Assembly (NCBI RefSeq): GCF_028369295.1
Contig: NZ_JAQMYP010000073.1
Coordinates: 1-40,271 of the forward strand
Reading direction: 5' to 3'
DNA: 40,271 bases
Origin: Streptomyces sp. HD
GTDB lineage: Bacteria > Actinomycetota > Actinomycetes > Streptomycetales > Streptomycetaceae
Both the position numbers and the translations under genes were made by a program. The first letter of the stretch is position 1. Each line of letters begins with the position of its first letter. Shown here in pieces: positions 1 to 8,179 of the stretch. The notes under the pieces are model-generated. The model saw only the letters and a program-made list of their open reading frames with translations. It had not been told where the DNA came from and made no database searches.

Positions 1-60
1 GGATTAAAAAAGGGGGGGGGGGGGGGGGGGGCCGCCGGGGGCGGGGGGCCCCCCCCGGTT
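1..60. other. low-complexity G/C contig edge
   Basis: The first 60 bases are an A-run followed by about 20 consecutive G and then blocks of G and C. This is unlike the rest of the window and carries no gene signal. It is best read as an assembly or read-end artefact, not as chromosome. Confidence 0.7.
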
Positions 61-80
61 CTGCGCGGTGTGCCTGTCTG

Positions 81-593
81 TCAGTACTTGTTCAGGCGCC
101 ACTTGCTCCAGTGGCCGTCGCGCCCGCCGGTGTCATGCCCGGCGAAGCGCTCGCTGTAGTAGCGCTTGTTGTTGGTGCCGATGCAGGTGATGGCGAAGTT
201 CCACTTGTTCGTCCCCACCCATGCCATGTCGATGGACCGCTGGCCCGGCTTGATGCACTGCCCGCCAAGGGGCGTCCACCTGCTTACGCCGCCGCCCGGC
301 GATGACCAGCGGCTGTACGCCTGCTTGTTGGTGCCGATGACGAACACCTGCCAGTGCCCGTTGGGGAGCTTGTGCCTGACCTGGCTCTTGCACAGGAAGG
401 TGCCGCCCCAATTGGTGTACGTGCAGTTGCCACCGCCGACCGACTTGGTCACGCCGGGGTCCGGCACCGCTGCCACCCGATCACCCGAGCGCTCCGTTGC
501 CTGAGCCGCGGGTCCCGCGAGGACGGCACCGCCGCCCGCGAGGACGGCACTCGACACGAGGGTGATGATCCCCGTTTGCAGCTTCGATGTCAC
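81..593 (-). CDS. small secreted lectin-like repeat protein
   Basis: This encodes a predicted secreted protein of about 170 residues. I chose the GTG at 593 because a GAGG lies five bases upstream and the next residues form a signal peptide: a Lys, a hydrophobic stretch and an AQA-type cleavage site near residue 32. The mature part carries two related units built on G-H-W-Q-V-F-V-I-G-T-N-x-x-x-Y-S-x-W and a later W-V-G-T-N-x-W-N-F-A-I-T segment. Such GTN/W repeats resemble bacterial beta-propeller lectins of the PLL/tectonin type, but there are too few units here for a full propeller. There are four Cys in the mature part, so disulfides are possible. The open frame continues upstream to 815, but that part translates the repeat array at 614-682 and is probably not protein. 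Function is not known; a sugar-binding role is inference only. Confidence 0.6.
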   Translation of the reverse strand: MTSKLQTGIITLVSSAVLAGGGAVLAGPAAQATERSGDRVAAVPDPGVTKSVGGGNCTYTNWGGTFLCKSQVRHKLPNGHWQVFVIGTNKQAYSRWSSPGGGVSRWTPLGGQCIKPGQRSIDMAWVGTNKWNFAITCIGTNNKRYYSERFAGHDTGGRDGHWSKWRLNKY

Positions 594-613
594 TGAGACC
601 TCATTCTCCGCTG

Positions 614-682
614 TGATCCGTTTGATCTGTTCGGTCTTTTGATCTGTCTGATCTGTTCGAACTCTTTGATCCGGTTGATTCG
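614..682. promoter_or_regulatory. three paired TGATCYG direct repeats
   Basis: The heptamer TGATC(C/T)G, with one TGATTCG variant, starts at 614, 623, 640, 649, 667 and 676. That makes three pairs with a strict 9-base offset inside each pair and 26-27 bases from pair to pair. The array lies just upstream of the secreted-protein start at 593 and about 240 bases before the divergent STAND gene. The spacing looks like a multi-site operator or response-regulator array. The factor is unknown. Confidence 0.45.
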
Positions 683-924
683 TTTGCTCCGGTCCGGACG
701 CCCGGTGCGGCGCGCACCCTGCCGCTCGTGCTTGCGGCAGGCGGCGACGGGGCGTCCGAGACCGAGTCCAGCGGTCCCGGGGTTGTTGCACAGCCATGTC
801 GTGGGCGTGAAACAAAGCAGGTCACAGGCTTGGGTTGGCGGGATGGCGCCTTTTGCGGCGGTGGGGCGCGTGGTGGGATGAGACGCCGCTGCTGGTCACG
901 AGGCGGCACGGGGGAGGAAGCGCT

Positions 925-3900
925 ATGGGGCGGCCGGAGGCGGACCTCGATCCGCGGCTGGGGCCGGTTCAGCGGTTTGCGTTCGAGTTGCGCAAGCTGC
1001 GTCAGGAAGCGGGCGGCATCACCTACCGGCAGATGGCCCGTCAGGTGGAGGTCTCGGTCTCCACCCTGTCGAGGGCTGCGGGAGGAGAGCAACTGCCCTC
1101 TCTGCCGGTGGCCCTGGCCTATGTGCGGGCTTGCAAGGGCGAGGAGACGGAGTGGGAGCAGCGCTGGCGTGAGGCCGTCGCTGAGCAGGCCCGATTGAGG
1201 GACCTGGCGTCGGACGAGACCGCTTCTTCCCCCTACCGTGGCCTGGCCCGTTTCGAGGTGGGCGATGCGGAGCTCTTCTTCGGCCGGGACGAGGTCACCG
1301 ATGCGCTGGTCCGCGCGGTGGCGGGGCACCGCGTGTTCGCGGTCTTCGGACCGTCCGGCAGCGGCAAGTCATCCCTGCTGCGAGCGGGGCTGATTCCCCG
1401 CCTGCGCAGCATCGACGGACCGCACCGGCCGGCGGCGGTGCGGATCCTCACCCCGGGCGAGCATCCCCTGCGCACCCACGCCAGGGTGTGCGAACCAGCC
1501 CCGGGCGCAGGGGACACCTGGCTGGTCGTGGACCAGTTCGAGGAGGTCTTCACCCTCTGCCGCGACACCGCGGAGCGGGCCGGCTTCCTCGCCCGCCTGC
1601 TGTCCGCCGCCGAGCCCGGAAGCCGGCTGCGCGTCGTCCTCGGCGTACGCGCCGACTTCTACGGGCGCTGCGCCGAGCACCGCGAACTCGCCGACGCCCT
1701 GCGGGCGGCCAACCTGCCGGTGGGACCGATGAGCCCGGCCGAGCTGCGCGAGGCCGTCGTCAGACCCGCGCAGTCGGCCGGACTGATCGTCGAACGCGAG
1801 CTGACCGCCCGCCTCGTGGACGAGGCCGGGGGTGAGCCGGGCGGCCTGCCGCTGCTGTCGCACGCCCTGCGGGAGACCTGGCGGCGCCGCCGCGGCCGTA
1901 CGCTCACCATGGAGGCGTACGAGGCGGCGGGCGGCGTGCACGGCGCCATCGCCCAGACCGCCGAGGAGATCTACACCCGGCTCTCCCCCGACCATGCGAA
2001 GCTGGCCCGGCTGATCCTGCTGCGGCTGATCGCCCCCGGCGAGGGCTCCCAGGACACCCGGCGCCCCGTCGACCGGAGCGAACTCGATCTCGGCACCGCG
2101 TCCCAGGACGACATCGCCCTCGTCCTGGACCGGCTGGCCCGCGCCCGGCTGCTCACCCTCGACGACGACACCGTCCACGTCGCTCACGAGGCGCTGATCT
2201 CCGCCTGGCCCCGGCTGCTTGGCTGGATCGAGGAGGCCCGAGAGCAGCTGCGGGTCCACCGCCGCCTGACCGAGGCGGCCCGCGCCTGGGACGACCTCTC
2301 ACGCGAACCCGGCGCCCTGTACCGCGGCACCCGGCTGGCCGCGGCCGAGGAGGCGTTCGCCTCGCCCGGGCACGGCGCCGCCCTCACCGTGCTGGAGGCG
2401 GACTTCCTCAGCGCGAGTGCCGCAGCACGCGATCAGGAGCGGCGGGCGGCGGCCCGGGCCGCACGCCGACTGCGTACGCTTGTCGGCTCACTGTCCGCTG
2501 TGGTAGTACTCGCCCTCCTGGCGGGCGTCGTCGCCTGGCAGCAGACTCGGCAGAGCGACCGGCAGCGGGTCCTCGCCGCCGCCCGTAAGGCCGCCACCGC
2601 GGCGAACGCGCTGCGCTCCTCCGACCCACGGCTGGCACTCCAACTCAGCGTCGCCGCCTGGGAACTGAGCCATACTCCGGAGACCGAGTCGGCACTGCTG
2701 GGCTCCCTGGAGCAGCGGGAGCGCGCCAGGTTCGAGCCGCCGCCGTCCGACTACTACGCCCAGCAGTTCCTCAGCGACGGCGGCCGCACCTTCACCCGCA
2801 TCGAGAAGCGACGCATCACGGTGCGGGACGCGGAGACTGGCCGGGTGACCGGCACCTACCGTGCGTTGCCGCGTCACGCGGCCCCGGAGGCAGGCGGCCC
2901 TCTCCAGCACAGCCCCGACGGCGCGGCGCTCGCCGTCCCCACGGGCCACGGCATGCAGGTACGGCTGTGGGACATCCGCACCGGACGGTACCGTGGCCCC
3001 GCCTTCGGGCCTTCCCGCGCTGCCGAAACCATGTTCTCCATGGGATTCAGCAGCAGCGGACGGGCGATGTACTTCGGCATCGACGACCGCGGCATAGAGG
3101 TGTGGAACACGCGCACCGGGCGGCTGCTCACACGCACCGGCCCGGGTATCAGCCCGCCGGAGGCGGTGGACGTCACCGCGGACGAACGCTTGCTGGCCCA
3201 CTGTGGCAAAGGCGGTCACGTCGAGCTGTGGGACCTGCGCCAGAACCGCCGGTCGGCTGCCGAGTGGATCACGAAGGTGCCCTGCCCGACCCTGTCGAGC
3301 CTGCAGTTCTCCCCCGACGGAGCCACCCTGGCGGTGGTGGACGGGCAGGGACTGCGGCGCTGGCGGCTCTCCTCCGGGAAGGAACTGCCCCGGCTCCGGC
3401 AGACATCCCCGGAGGAGTACGTCTTCAGTGACAACGGGAAGTTCGTGGCAGGCGCGGGCAGGAACGAGATTCTGCTCTGGCGCCTTGACCGGCCCCACGC
3501 TCCCGTCTTCCGCCACGCTCTGGCTGACGAGTACGCCGCCTCCGACGGGGTCGGAATCGACATGAAGTCCCGTGCGATCCGCTACGTGGGAAGCGGGGCC
3601 GGTACCCGACCCGTGGTGCACACCCTCGATCTGGGCCGGTCCGTCACGTCGTCCTGGCGTGCGCAGGCCGTCAACAACGCCGCGTTCAGCGCGGACGGCA
3701 GCACGCTGGCCCTGGCCCACGCCAGCGCCCGGACCGACCGATTCACTCTGCTGGACGGGCGCAGCGGCAAGGTCATGGCGGACGCTCCCGGGCCGCAGCG
3801 GTCCGCGCAGGCCGAGGACTACGACGCGCTCCTGCCGATGTCGCTGAGCGCCGACGGGGACCGCTTCGCCTATGGCCTGCGCGAGTCGCTCTCGTACGGC

Positions 3901-4707
3901 GCGGACCGGATCCGCGTGTGGGACACGAGAAGAAGCCGGAAGGTCACGGAACTCACCCCCGGGAACGCGGACCTCGTCTTCATGGCGCTGGCCCTCAGCC
4001 CGGACGGCCGGACGGTGATGACCACCGACGGGGCCGGCGGAATCACGGTCCGGGACACCCGCAGCGGAAAGCGGCTGCGCACCCTGCCCGAGCCGGACCG
4101 TGGCAACAGCGATGAGCCGGTCCAGTCGATTGGCGCGCTCAGCGCCGACGGCACGAAGCTCCTGACCGACACAGGCACCCTGATCAGGGTGTCCGACGGC
4201 AGGACCCTGCCCAGCGAACTCGGCCAGTGCGACGCCTGCCAGTTCGCGTTCAGCCCGGACGGGCGCCGGATCGGCGCGGCGAAAAGCTGGGGGGAGGTGT
4301 CCCTGTGGGACGGCGCCCTGCGCACGCCGCTGGGCACGCTGTCCGGCCCCCTCTCCCGCGCCACACCCGGCGAACCCGAGGAAGCGACCGTGGTGGCCTT
4401 CTCCCCGGACGGCACCACCCTCGCCATCGCCGGGAACCAGGGCACCGTGCAGCTGTGGGACGTGACCTCCCAGCAACCCCTCGGCCCCGCCCTGCCCACT
4501 CCGGGTGACGGCATCCTGTCCCTGGCCTTCAGCCCGGACGGCGGCACACTGTACGCCGCCGGTGAACACGTGCCGTGGCAGAAGTACGACATCGATCCGG
4601 ACCGAGCCGTCGACACGGTGTGCACACGTGCCGGAGCTTCACTCTCCCCAGCCGCCTGGAACAGGTTCCTCCCCGAAGTCCCCTACCGGCAGCTCTGCCG
4701 ACCCTGA
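925..4707 (+). CDS. HTH-nSTAND1-TM-WD40 signal transduction protein
   Basis: This is a protein of about 1260 residues. The ATG at 925 is preferred over an in-frame ATG at 835 because a GGGGAGGAAG site precedes it and the Xre-type helix-turn-helix follows directly (roughly residues 14-65, with ITYRQMARQVEVSVSTLSRA). A nSTAND1 NTPase starts near residue 105 with the family's PYRGLxxFxxxDAxxFFGR hallmark. Walker A is GPSGSGKS at 142-149 and Walker B is LVVDQFEE around 200-207. After helical STAND segments there is one hydrophobic segment at about 519-537, then a long WD40 C-terminus with repeated FSPDG...LW units. Such proteins are common in Streptomyces and are thought to be ATP-switched sensors or scaffolds, with the propeller as the sensing part. 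The HTH before the transmembrane helix would place DNA binding in the cytoplasm and the propeller probably outside. No separate effector domain is visible, and no partner gene is adjacent. Confidence 0.88.
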   Translation: MGRPEADLDPRLGPVQRFAFELRKLRQEAGGITYRQMARQVEVSVSTLSRAAGGEQLPSLPVALAYVRACKGEETEWEQRWREAVAEQARLRDLASDETASSPYRGLARFEVGDAELFFGRDEVTDALVRAVAGHRVFAVFGPSGSGKSSLLRAGLIPRLRSIDGPHRPAAVRILTPGEHPLRTHARVCEPAPGAGDTWLVVDQFEEVFTLCRDTAERAGFLARLLSAAEPGSRLRVVLGVRADFYGRCAEHRELADALRAANLPVGPMSPAELREAVVRPAQSAGLIVERELTARLVDEAGGEPGGLPLLSHALRETWRRRRGRTLTMEAYEAAGGVHGAIAQTAEEIYTRLSPDHAKLARLILLRLIAPGEGSQDTRRPVDRSELDLGTASQDDIALVLDRLARARLLTLDDDTVHVAHEALISAWPRLLGWIEEAREQLRVHRRLTEAARAWDDLSREPGALYRGTRLAAAEEAFASPGHGAALTVLEADFLSASAAARDQERRAAARAARRLRTLVGSLSAVVVLALLAGVVAWQQTRQSDRQRVLAAARKAATAANALRSSDPRLALQLSVAAWELSHTPETESALLGSLEQRERARFEPPPSDYYAQQFLSDGGRTFTRIEKRRITVRDAETGRVTGTYRALPRHAAPEAGGPLQHSPDGAALAVPTGHGMQVRLWDIRTGRYRGPAFGPSRAAETMFSMGFSSSGRAMYFGIDDRGIEVWNTRTGRLLTRTGPGISPPEAVDVTADERLLAHCGKGGHVELWDLRQNRRSAAEWITKVPCPTLSSLQFSPDGATLAVVDGQGLRRWRLSSGKELPRLRQTSPEEYVFSDNGKFVAGAGRNEILLWRLDRPHAPVFRHALADEYAASDGVGIDMKSRAIRYVGSGAGTRPVVHTLDLGRSVTSSWRAQAVNNAAFSADGSTLALAHASARTDRFTLLDGRSGKVMADAPGPQRSAQAEDYDALLPMSLSADGDRFAYGLRESLSYGADRIRVWDTRRSRKVTELTPGNADLVFMALALSPDGRTVMTTDGAGGITVRDTRSGKRLRTLPEPDRGNSDEPVQSIGALSADGTKLLTDTGTLIRVSDGRTLPSELGQCDACQFAFSPDGRRIGAAKSWGEVSLWDGALRTPLGTLSGPLSRATPGEPEEATVVAFSPDGTTLAIAGNQGTVQLWDVTSQQPLGPALPTPGDGILSLAFSPDGGTLYAAGEHVPWQKYDIDPDRAVDTVCTRAGASLSPAAWNRFLPEVPYRQLCRP

Positions 4708-4793
4708 GCGTGGGCGAGCGAAGCACCGTTCGTCCGTTCTCGGGGCGGTAGTGGAGCTGATTCGGCTCGGCCGTGGCCAACTCGCTGTCCAGT

Positions 4794-4948
4794 ATTGATC
4801 CGAAACTCAAAGGGGCCTGTTCGAGGATTTAGCGGACGTGCGGGCCGCCGAAGTAGCCGCCGACGATGTGCGGCTCGCGTTGACGGCGGTGGAAGAACCG
4901 GCGGGTCTCGGCTGCGAGCTGGGCCTGGCCACGAGCCCTGCTGTGCAG
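4794..4948 (-). mobile_element. IS630-type transposase 3' fragment, repeat copy A
   Basis: This 155-base segment is a direct repeat of 5926-6080, with about nine mismatches. On the minus strand it encodes the C-terminus of an IS630-family DDE transposase (HSRARGQAQ... then FFHRRQ, GGYFGGPHVR). It ends early with a TAA at the point where copy B continues with YVLE. Nothing else of the transposase is present here, so this is an isolated end fragment. Confidence 0.7.
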
Positions 4949-5213
4949 CAGGCCCGGTGAGCTTCGACAATGACCACCGGCGCACCGGGCTGCCCCCCCT
5001 CGCCTGAGACCTGGATGACAGCCACCCTCTACCGCCGTGGTTGCAGGCGGCTCGTCGCCTACCGCTCTGGTTTCGCCTGGAATCAAACCAGCAGGAGACG
5101 CCGACCCGGTCGACCCTCCATACCGTTATGCCGCAAGTACGCATCTCTCGGCGGGCCGTCGGGGGACCCAACGGGGGGACCCGGCCCGCTCCTTCGAGAA
5201 AGGACCGTGCTCC
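4949..5213. other. intergenic, no gene recognised
   Basis: I see no convincing coding sequence here. A 7-bp stem (CTGGTTT at 5067-5073, AAACCAG at 5085-5091) is the only clear structure. A GAGAAAGGA ribosome-binding-like site near 5197-5205 precedes an ATG at 5214, which is the probable original start of the next gene. Confidence 0.4.
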
Positions 5214-5304
5214 ATGACGACGATGACCATGCGTCAGCGCATCACCACCGGCCACGGCGCCGGCCGCCTCATCGGCAGGCGTCAGCGCCGCCCCCAACTG
5301 CCCC

Positions 5305-5571
5305 ATGACCACTGGAATCGGCTACTACTGCGGCTACTACAAGGGCACCGACTACACCGACTTCGGCGACCGGGGCAAAAAGGTGAAGGAGATCCAGGCC
5401 CTCATCAAGGCGTCGCACTACTCGGGCCGTCTCGCGATCGACGGCGACTTCGGCAACGACACCCTGAAGGCCGTCAAGTGGTACCAGAAGCGGTGGATGG
5501 GCGACAGCACGCCCGACGGCATCGTCGGGCCCAACACCTGGAAGTCGCTGCGCTGGGACTGCGCCTGCTGA
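5305..5571 (+). CDS. peptidoglycan-binding domain protein, signal peptide out of frame
   Basis: The open frame gives 88 residues with a complete PG_binding_1 fold: FGDRGKKVKEIQALI, then IDGDFGNDTLKAVKWYQ, then PDGIVGPNTWKSL. This small helical domain binds peptidoglycan, usually in secreted hydrolases or wall-anchored proteins. The frame before it reads A-G-V-S-A-A-P-N-C-P, which looks like the end of a signal peptide, but a TGA at 5224 closes it. The good start (ATG at 5214 with GAGAAAGGA upstream, MTTMTMRQRITTG) lies in another frame. A single-base indel between about 5250 and 5290 would join the two into a normal secreted protein of about 118 residues. So the gene is either recently broken or carries a sequencing error. 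As written, only the internal ATG at 5305 gives the domain, without export. It sits between two copies of an IS630 fragment. Confidence 0.6.
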   Translation: MTTGIGYYCGYYKGTDYTDFGDRGKKVKEIQALIKASHYSGRLAIDGDFGNDTLKAVKWYQKRWMGDSTPDGIVGPNTWKSLRWDCAC

Positions 5572-5644
5572 ATCCGGCGATGGCCCGCCCTCCCCGCGGC
5601 TGTCGTTCTAGTGATCGTCGCAACACCCCCAGCCCGAGGGTGCG

Positions 5645-5925
5645 ATGGACTTCGAGATCCGGGAGAACCGGGCAACGGCTCAGGGGCTCAGGCTCCTGTC
5701 TGCTGAGCGAGCTGCATGCTTCCGGCTCGTGAAGCAGAGGTACAGCAACAACGAGTCATGCTGGATCGTCGGGATCAAGCCGAAGACCGGTAGACGCTAG
5801 CGCAACTGACGTATCGCGTCCGGGCGTACAACGGCGGCGCCACCGGTCAGGCCGGTGGCGCCGGCCTCTGCTTCCGGGCGGCGGTACCTGCGCGAGTACG
5901 AGCGCATACCGGGCCTGATGCCGGC
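5645..5925 (+). pseudogene. IS30-family transposase N-terminal remnant
   Basis: One frame reads ERAACFRLVKQRYSNNESCW followed by IVGIKPKTGRR, the N-terminal helix-turn-helix of IS30-type transposases (family pattern: R-x-x-Y-F-R-L-x-x-x-G-x-S-x-x-x-A-C-R-I-V-G-I-N-x-x-T-G-x-R-W-R-N-G). The frame then hits TAG at 5798-5800, where the family has Trp, and TGA at 5807-5809, where it has Gly. Past both stops, in the same frame, it resumes with ASGRTTAAPPV and RRYLREYERI, matching the conserved S-R-Y-L-R-E-E-D-R-I segment. The match ends where the IS630 repeat begins at 5926. The catalytic DDE part is absent. The reading is two point-mutation stops plus truncation by insertion or deletion, so this is a dead fragment. 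Confidence 0.65.
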
Positions 5926-6500
5926 ATTGACCCGAAACTCAAAGGGTTCTATTCCAGGACGTAGCGGACGTGCGGGCCGCCGAAGTAGCCGCCGACGATG
6001 TGCGGCTGGCGTTGACGGCGGTGGAAGAACCGGCGGGTCTCGGCTGCGAACTGGGCCTGGCCACGAGCCCTGCTGTGCAGGGGCAGACTGCGCTTGAGGT
6101 CGGCGTTGGCCAGCTCGTCGGGGTTCAGCTCCGGCGAGTACGCGGGCAGGGAATGCCGAGCTGGTCGGCGAAGAGCACCTCGCCGCCCTCGGTCCTCGCC
6201 TTCGCGCGGATCATCGGCCACGTCTCCTCATGCCAGACCCGCACAGCCTCGGGGTCCTGCTCGACGGCCCGCTTTTCCGGGCGTTGGAACGACAGGCCCA
6301 GCGGCGCAGGTACTTGCCACGCCCCGCTCGGTCAGCCGCACCCGGTACAGCTTCGCGATCAGATCCCCCAGACCAGCACGCGTCCACAGCTGCCCCGCCG
6401 GCCCCAGGTCACAGGGCCGGTGACGTGGTCCACCGCCCACAGCAAAGGGCCTCCGCCGACGGCGACAACTGCCGTGCTTCCCCCACCAGTTCACTCACGT
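5926..6500 (-). pseudogene. decayed IS630-family transposase, repeat copy B
   Basis: Read on the minus strand in pieces, this carries LWTRAGLGDLIAKLYRVRLT, then (shifted) GKYLRRW, then (shifted) GLSFQRPEKRAVEQDPEAVR, VWHEETWPMIRAKARTEGGE, VLFADQLGI. It then jumps to LPAYSPELNPDELANADLKR and the C-terminal FFHRRQ...GGPHVRYVLE. These are the helix-turn-helix, the segment with the first catalytic Asp (LFAD), and the segment with the catalytic Glu (NPDE) of IS630 transposases. The stretch that normally separates LFAD from SPELNP, including the second catalytic Asp, is missing. With two frameshifts and an internal deletion, the protein cannot be active. Its 3' end is the partner of the repeat at 4794-4948. 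Confidence 0.7.
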
Positions 6501-6858
6501 AGGGGTCAACGACCCAGAGCACCTACCGTTTCGGATCAATAGAACGCTCGGTCGACTTGTGCGGGGTCTGGTCGTACAGCTCGTCGAAGAATGGCCAGCC
6601 GTTCTTGTCGGGGTCCCCCACTCCCGGCTCCGAGGCCCAGAAAGCGGCGACGCCGTGCCGCGGCGGCCTCGTCAGGCCTCGGACGCCCCAGGGCACAGGG
6701 AAGCCTCGGGCTGTGGCGGCGGCCGGGGCCTCGTGCTGTGTCAGGGCGGCGCCGGCGGCCGGTTGGGCCGCTCGTCCAGGCCGGCAGTCAAGATCGATTG
6801 TCAGTGGTGGGTGAGAACATCGAAGCATCGAGTCGGCAAGACAAGAGGGGGATCTGTC
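6501..6858. other. spacer between IS remnant and vWA gene
   Basis: No gene is recognised on either strand. Long open frames cross the region, but none has a ribosome site or a family resemblance. The last 80 bases must hold the promoter and leader of the vWA gene; a GAGGGGGAT site lies just before its ATG. Confidence 0.35.
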
Positions 6859-7899
6859 ATGTCCGGAAGCCAGAACTACATCAATCACGTTGCCCTCGTG
6901 CTGGATGCCAGTTCGTCCATGTCGCACCTGAGCCACAAGGTCGTCGAGGTCGCCGACCAGCAGATTGCCTATCTGGCCCGCCGATCCCAGGAACTGGATC
7001 AGGAGACCCGCGTCACGGTGTACGTGTTCGCGGACAAGGTGGAGTGCGTCATCTACGACAAGGACGTGCTGCGGATGCCGTCCCTGAAGCAGATGTACCG
7101 GGTCGGTGGAATGACGGCGCTGCTGGCGGCCACGCTCAAGTCGCAGCGGGAGCTTGCGCAGACGGCTCAACTGTACGGAGACCACAGCTTCCTGACGTTC
7201 GTGCTCACCGACGGTCAGGAGAACGCAAGTCACCGCTGCCCGGACGCCCTGAGCAGGGATCCGCGTGAACTGGTCGAGGCCGTGGCCAAGATGATCGAGA
7301 CACAGGAGGACAACTGGACACTGGCTGTCCTTGTGCCGGACCAGATGGGCAAGCGCGAGGCCATGCAGTGCGGGTTCCCGAAGGACAACATCGCCATCTG
7401 GGACGCCACAAGCACACAGGGCCTGGAGGAGGCCGGGCAGGTCATCCAGCAGGCCACCGAGAAGTTCATGGTGGGCCGCGCCCAGGGCATCCGCGGATCG
7501 CGGGCGGTGTTCTCCACCGGTGCGGATGCGGTCAACAAGGACACCATCAAGGCAGCCGGCCTCACCCCGGTGAATCCGTCGGAGTACCAGCTGATCCCGG
7601 TGGCCCGTGCCGCCGCGATCCGGGACTGGGTCATCGAATGCGGGCACACCTACCGGACCGGTGGCGCGTTCTACCAGCTCAGCAAGTCGGAGAAGATCCA
7701 GGCGCAGAAGCAGATCGCGGTGCTGGAGAAGAAGACGGATCGGGTGTACACGGGGCCCGAGGCCCGAGCCCTGCTCGGCCTGCCCGACACGGAAGCTCGC
7801 GTCAAGCCGGACCACAACGACGATTTCACGATCTTCGTGCAGAGCACCAGCGTAAACCGGAAGCTCGTACCGAACACGCGGCTGCTACTGATGCTCTGA
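6859..7899 (+). CDS. von Willebrand factor A (vWA) domain protein
   Basis: This is a cytoplasmic protein of 346 residues with no signal peptide. The ATG at 6859 follows a GAGGGGGAT site. Residues 8-200 are a vWA domain with a complete metal-ion-dependent adhesion site: D16-x-S-x-S (DASSS), T86 (GGMTAL) and D118 (TDGQE). Such sites bind Mg2+ and a partner acidic residue. The C-terminal third (about 240-346) is a distinct conserved-looking segment (YRTGGAFYQLSKSEKIQAQK, then VYTGPEARALLGLP, then FTIFVQSTSVNRKL). I recall similar tails in vWA proteins of actinobacteria and phages, with no known function. There is no AAA+ MoxR partner, metalloprotease or TerD gene next to it, so it is not an obvious member of a known vWA pair. 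It stands alone between IS debris and a double hairpin. A regulatory or protein-assembly role is inference. Confidence 0.8.
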   Translation: MSGSQNYINHVALVLDASSSMSHLSHKVVEVADQQIAYLARRSQELDQETRVTVYVFADKVECVIYDKDVLRMPSLKQMYRVGGMTALLAATLKSQRELAQTAQLYGDHSFLTFVLTDGQENASHRCPDALSRDPRELVEAVAKMIETQEDNWTLAVLVPDQMGKREAMQCGFPKDNIAIWDATSTQGLEEAGQVIQQATEKFMVGRAQGIRGSRAVFSTGADAVNKDTIKAAGLTPVNPSEYQLIPVARAAAIRDWVIECGHTYRTGGAFYQLSKSEKIQAQKQIAVLEKKTDRVYTGPEARALLGLPDTEARVKPDHNDDFTIFVQSTSVNRKLVPNTRLLLML

Positions 7900-8118
7900 C
7901 GCCTCGGGAGACCCCCGTCGGCGCTCGACGGCATCGTCGTCCCGGCACCCCACCGGTAACCCGGTCGGCAGCTGTGCGCCAGGCTGCGCGTAGACGTCGA
8001 CGCCCTCGGCAGCCACCTCGCGCCGAAGTACCCAAGGCCGCCGCCATGTGACGTCGACGCCCCGGCGTTCCGACGTCATCGATCAGCGCCACTTCCCAAC
8101 GCCACTTCATGAACCGCC

Positions 8119-8148
8119 CCCGGGGGATGCCACGGCCAATCCCCCGGG
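8119..8148. terminator. hairpin, probable terminator
   Basis: CCCGGGGGAT (8119-8128) and ATCCCCCGGG (8139-8148) form a perfect 10-bp stem with a 10-base loop. It lies in the 455-base gap between the convergent vWA and amidase genes, where I see no gene. Confidence 0.5.
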
Positions 8149-8179
8149 ACCCGAGTGCGCTACGACCTGATGGTTCGAC

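Noticed and set aside
2488..4569. Long minus-strand open frame (about 690 codons) opposite the STAND/WD40 gene
   Set aside because: High G+C third positions open antisense frames. Its translation is Gly/Arg/Ala/Val-rich without motifs, while the plus strand encodes clear domains.
5067..5091. Hairpin CTGGTTT/AAACCAG beside GATTCCAGGCG, tRNA-like at first sight
   Set aside because: No acceptor stem, D-arm or anticodon arm could be built around it.
6523..7815. Minus-strand open frame of 430 codons opposite the vWA gene
   Set aside because: It has no recognised domain and the vWA protein on the plus strand has a complete MIDAS site.
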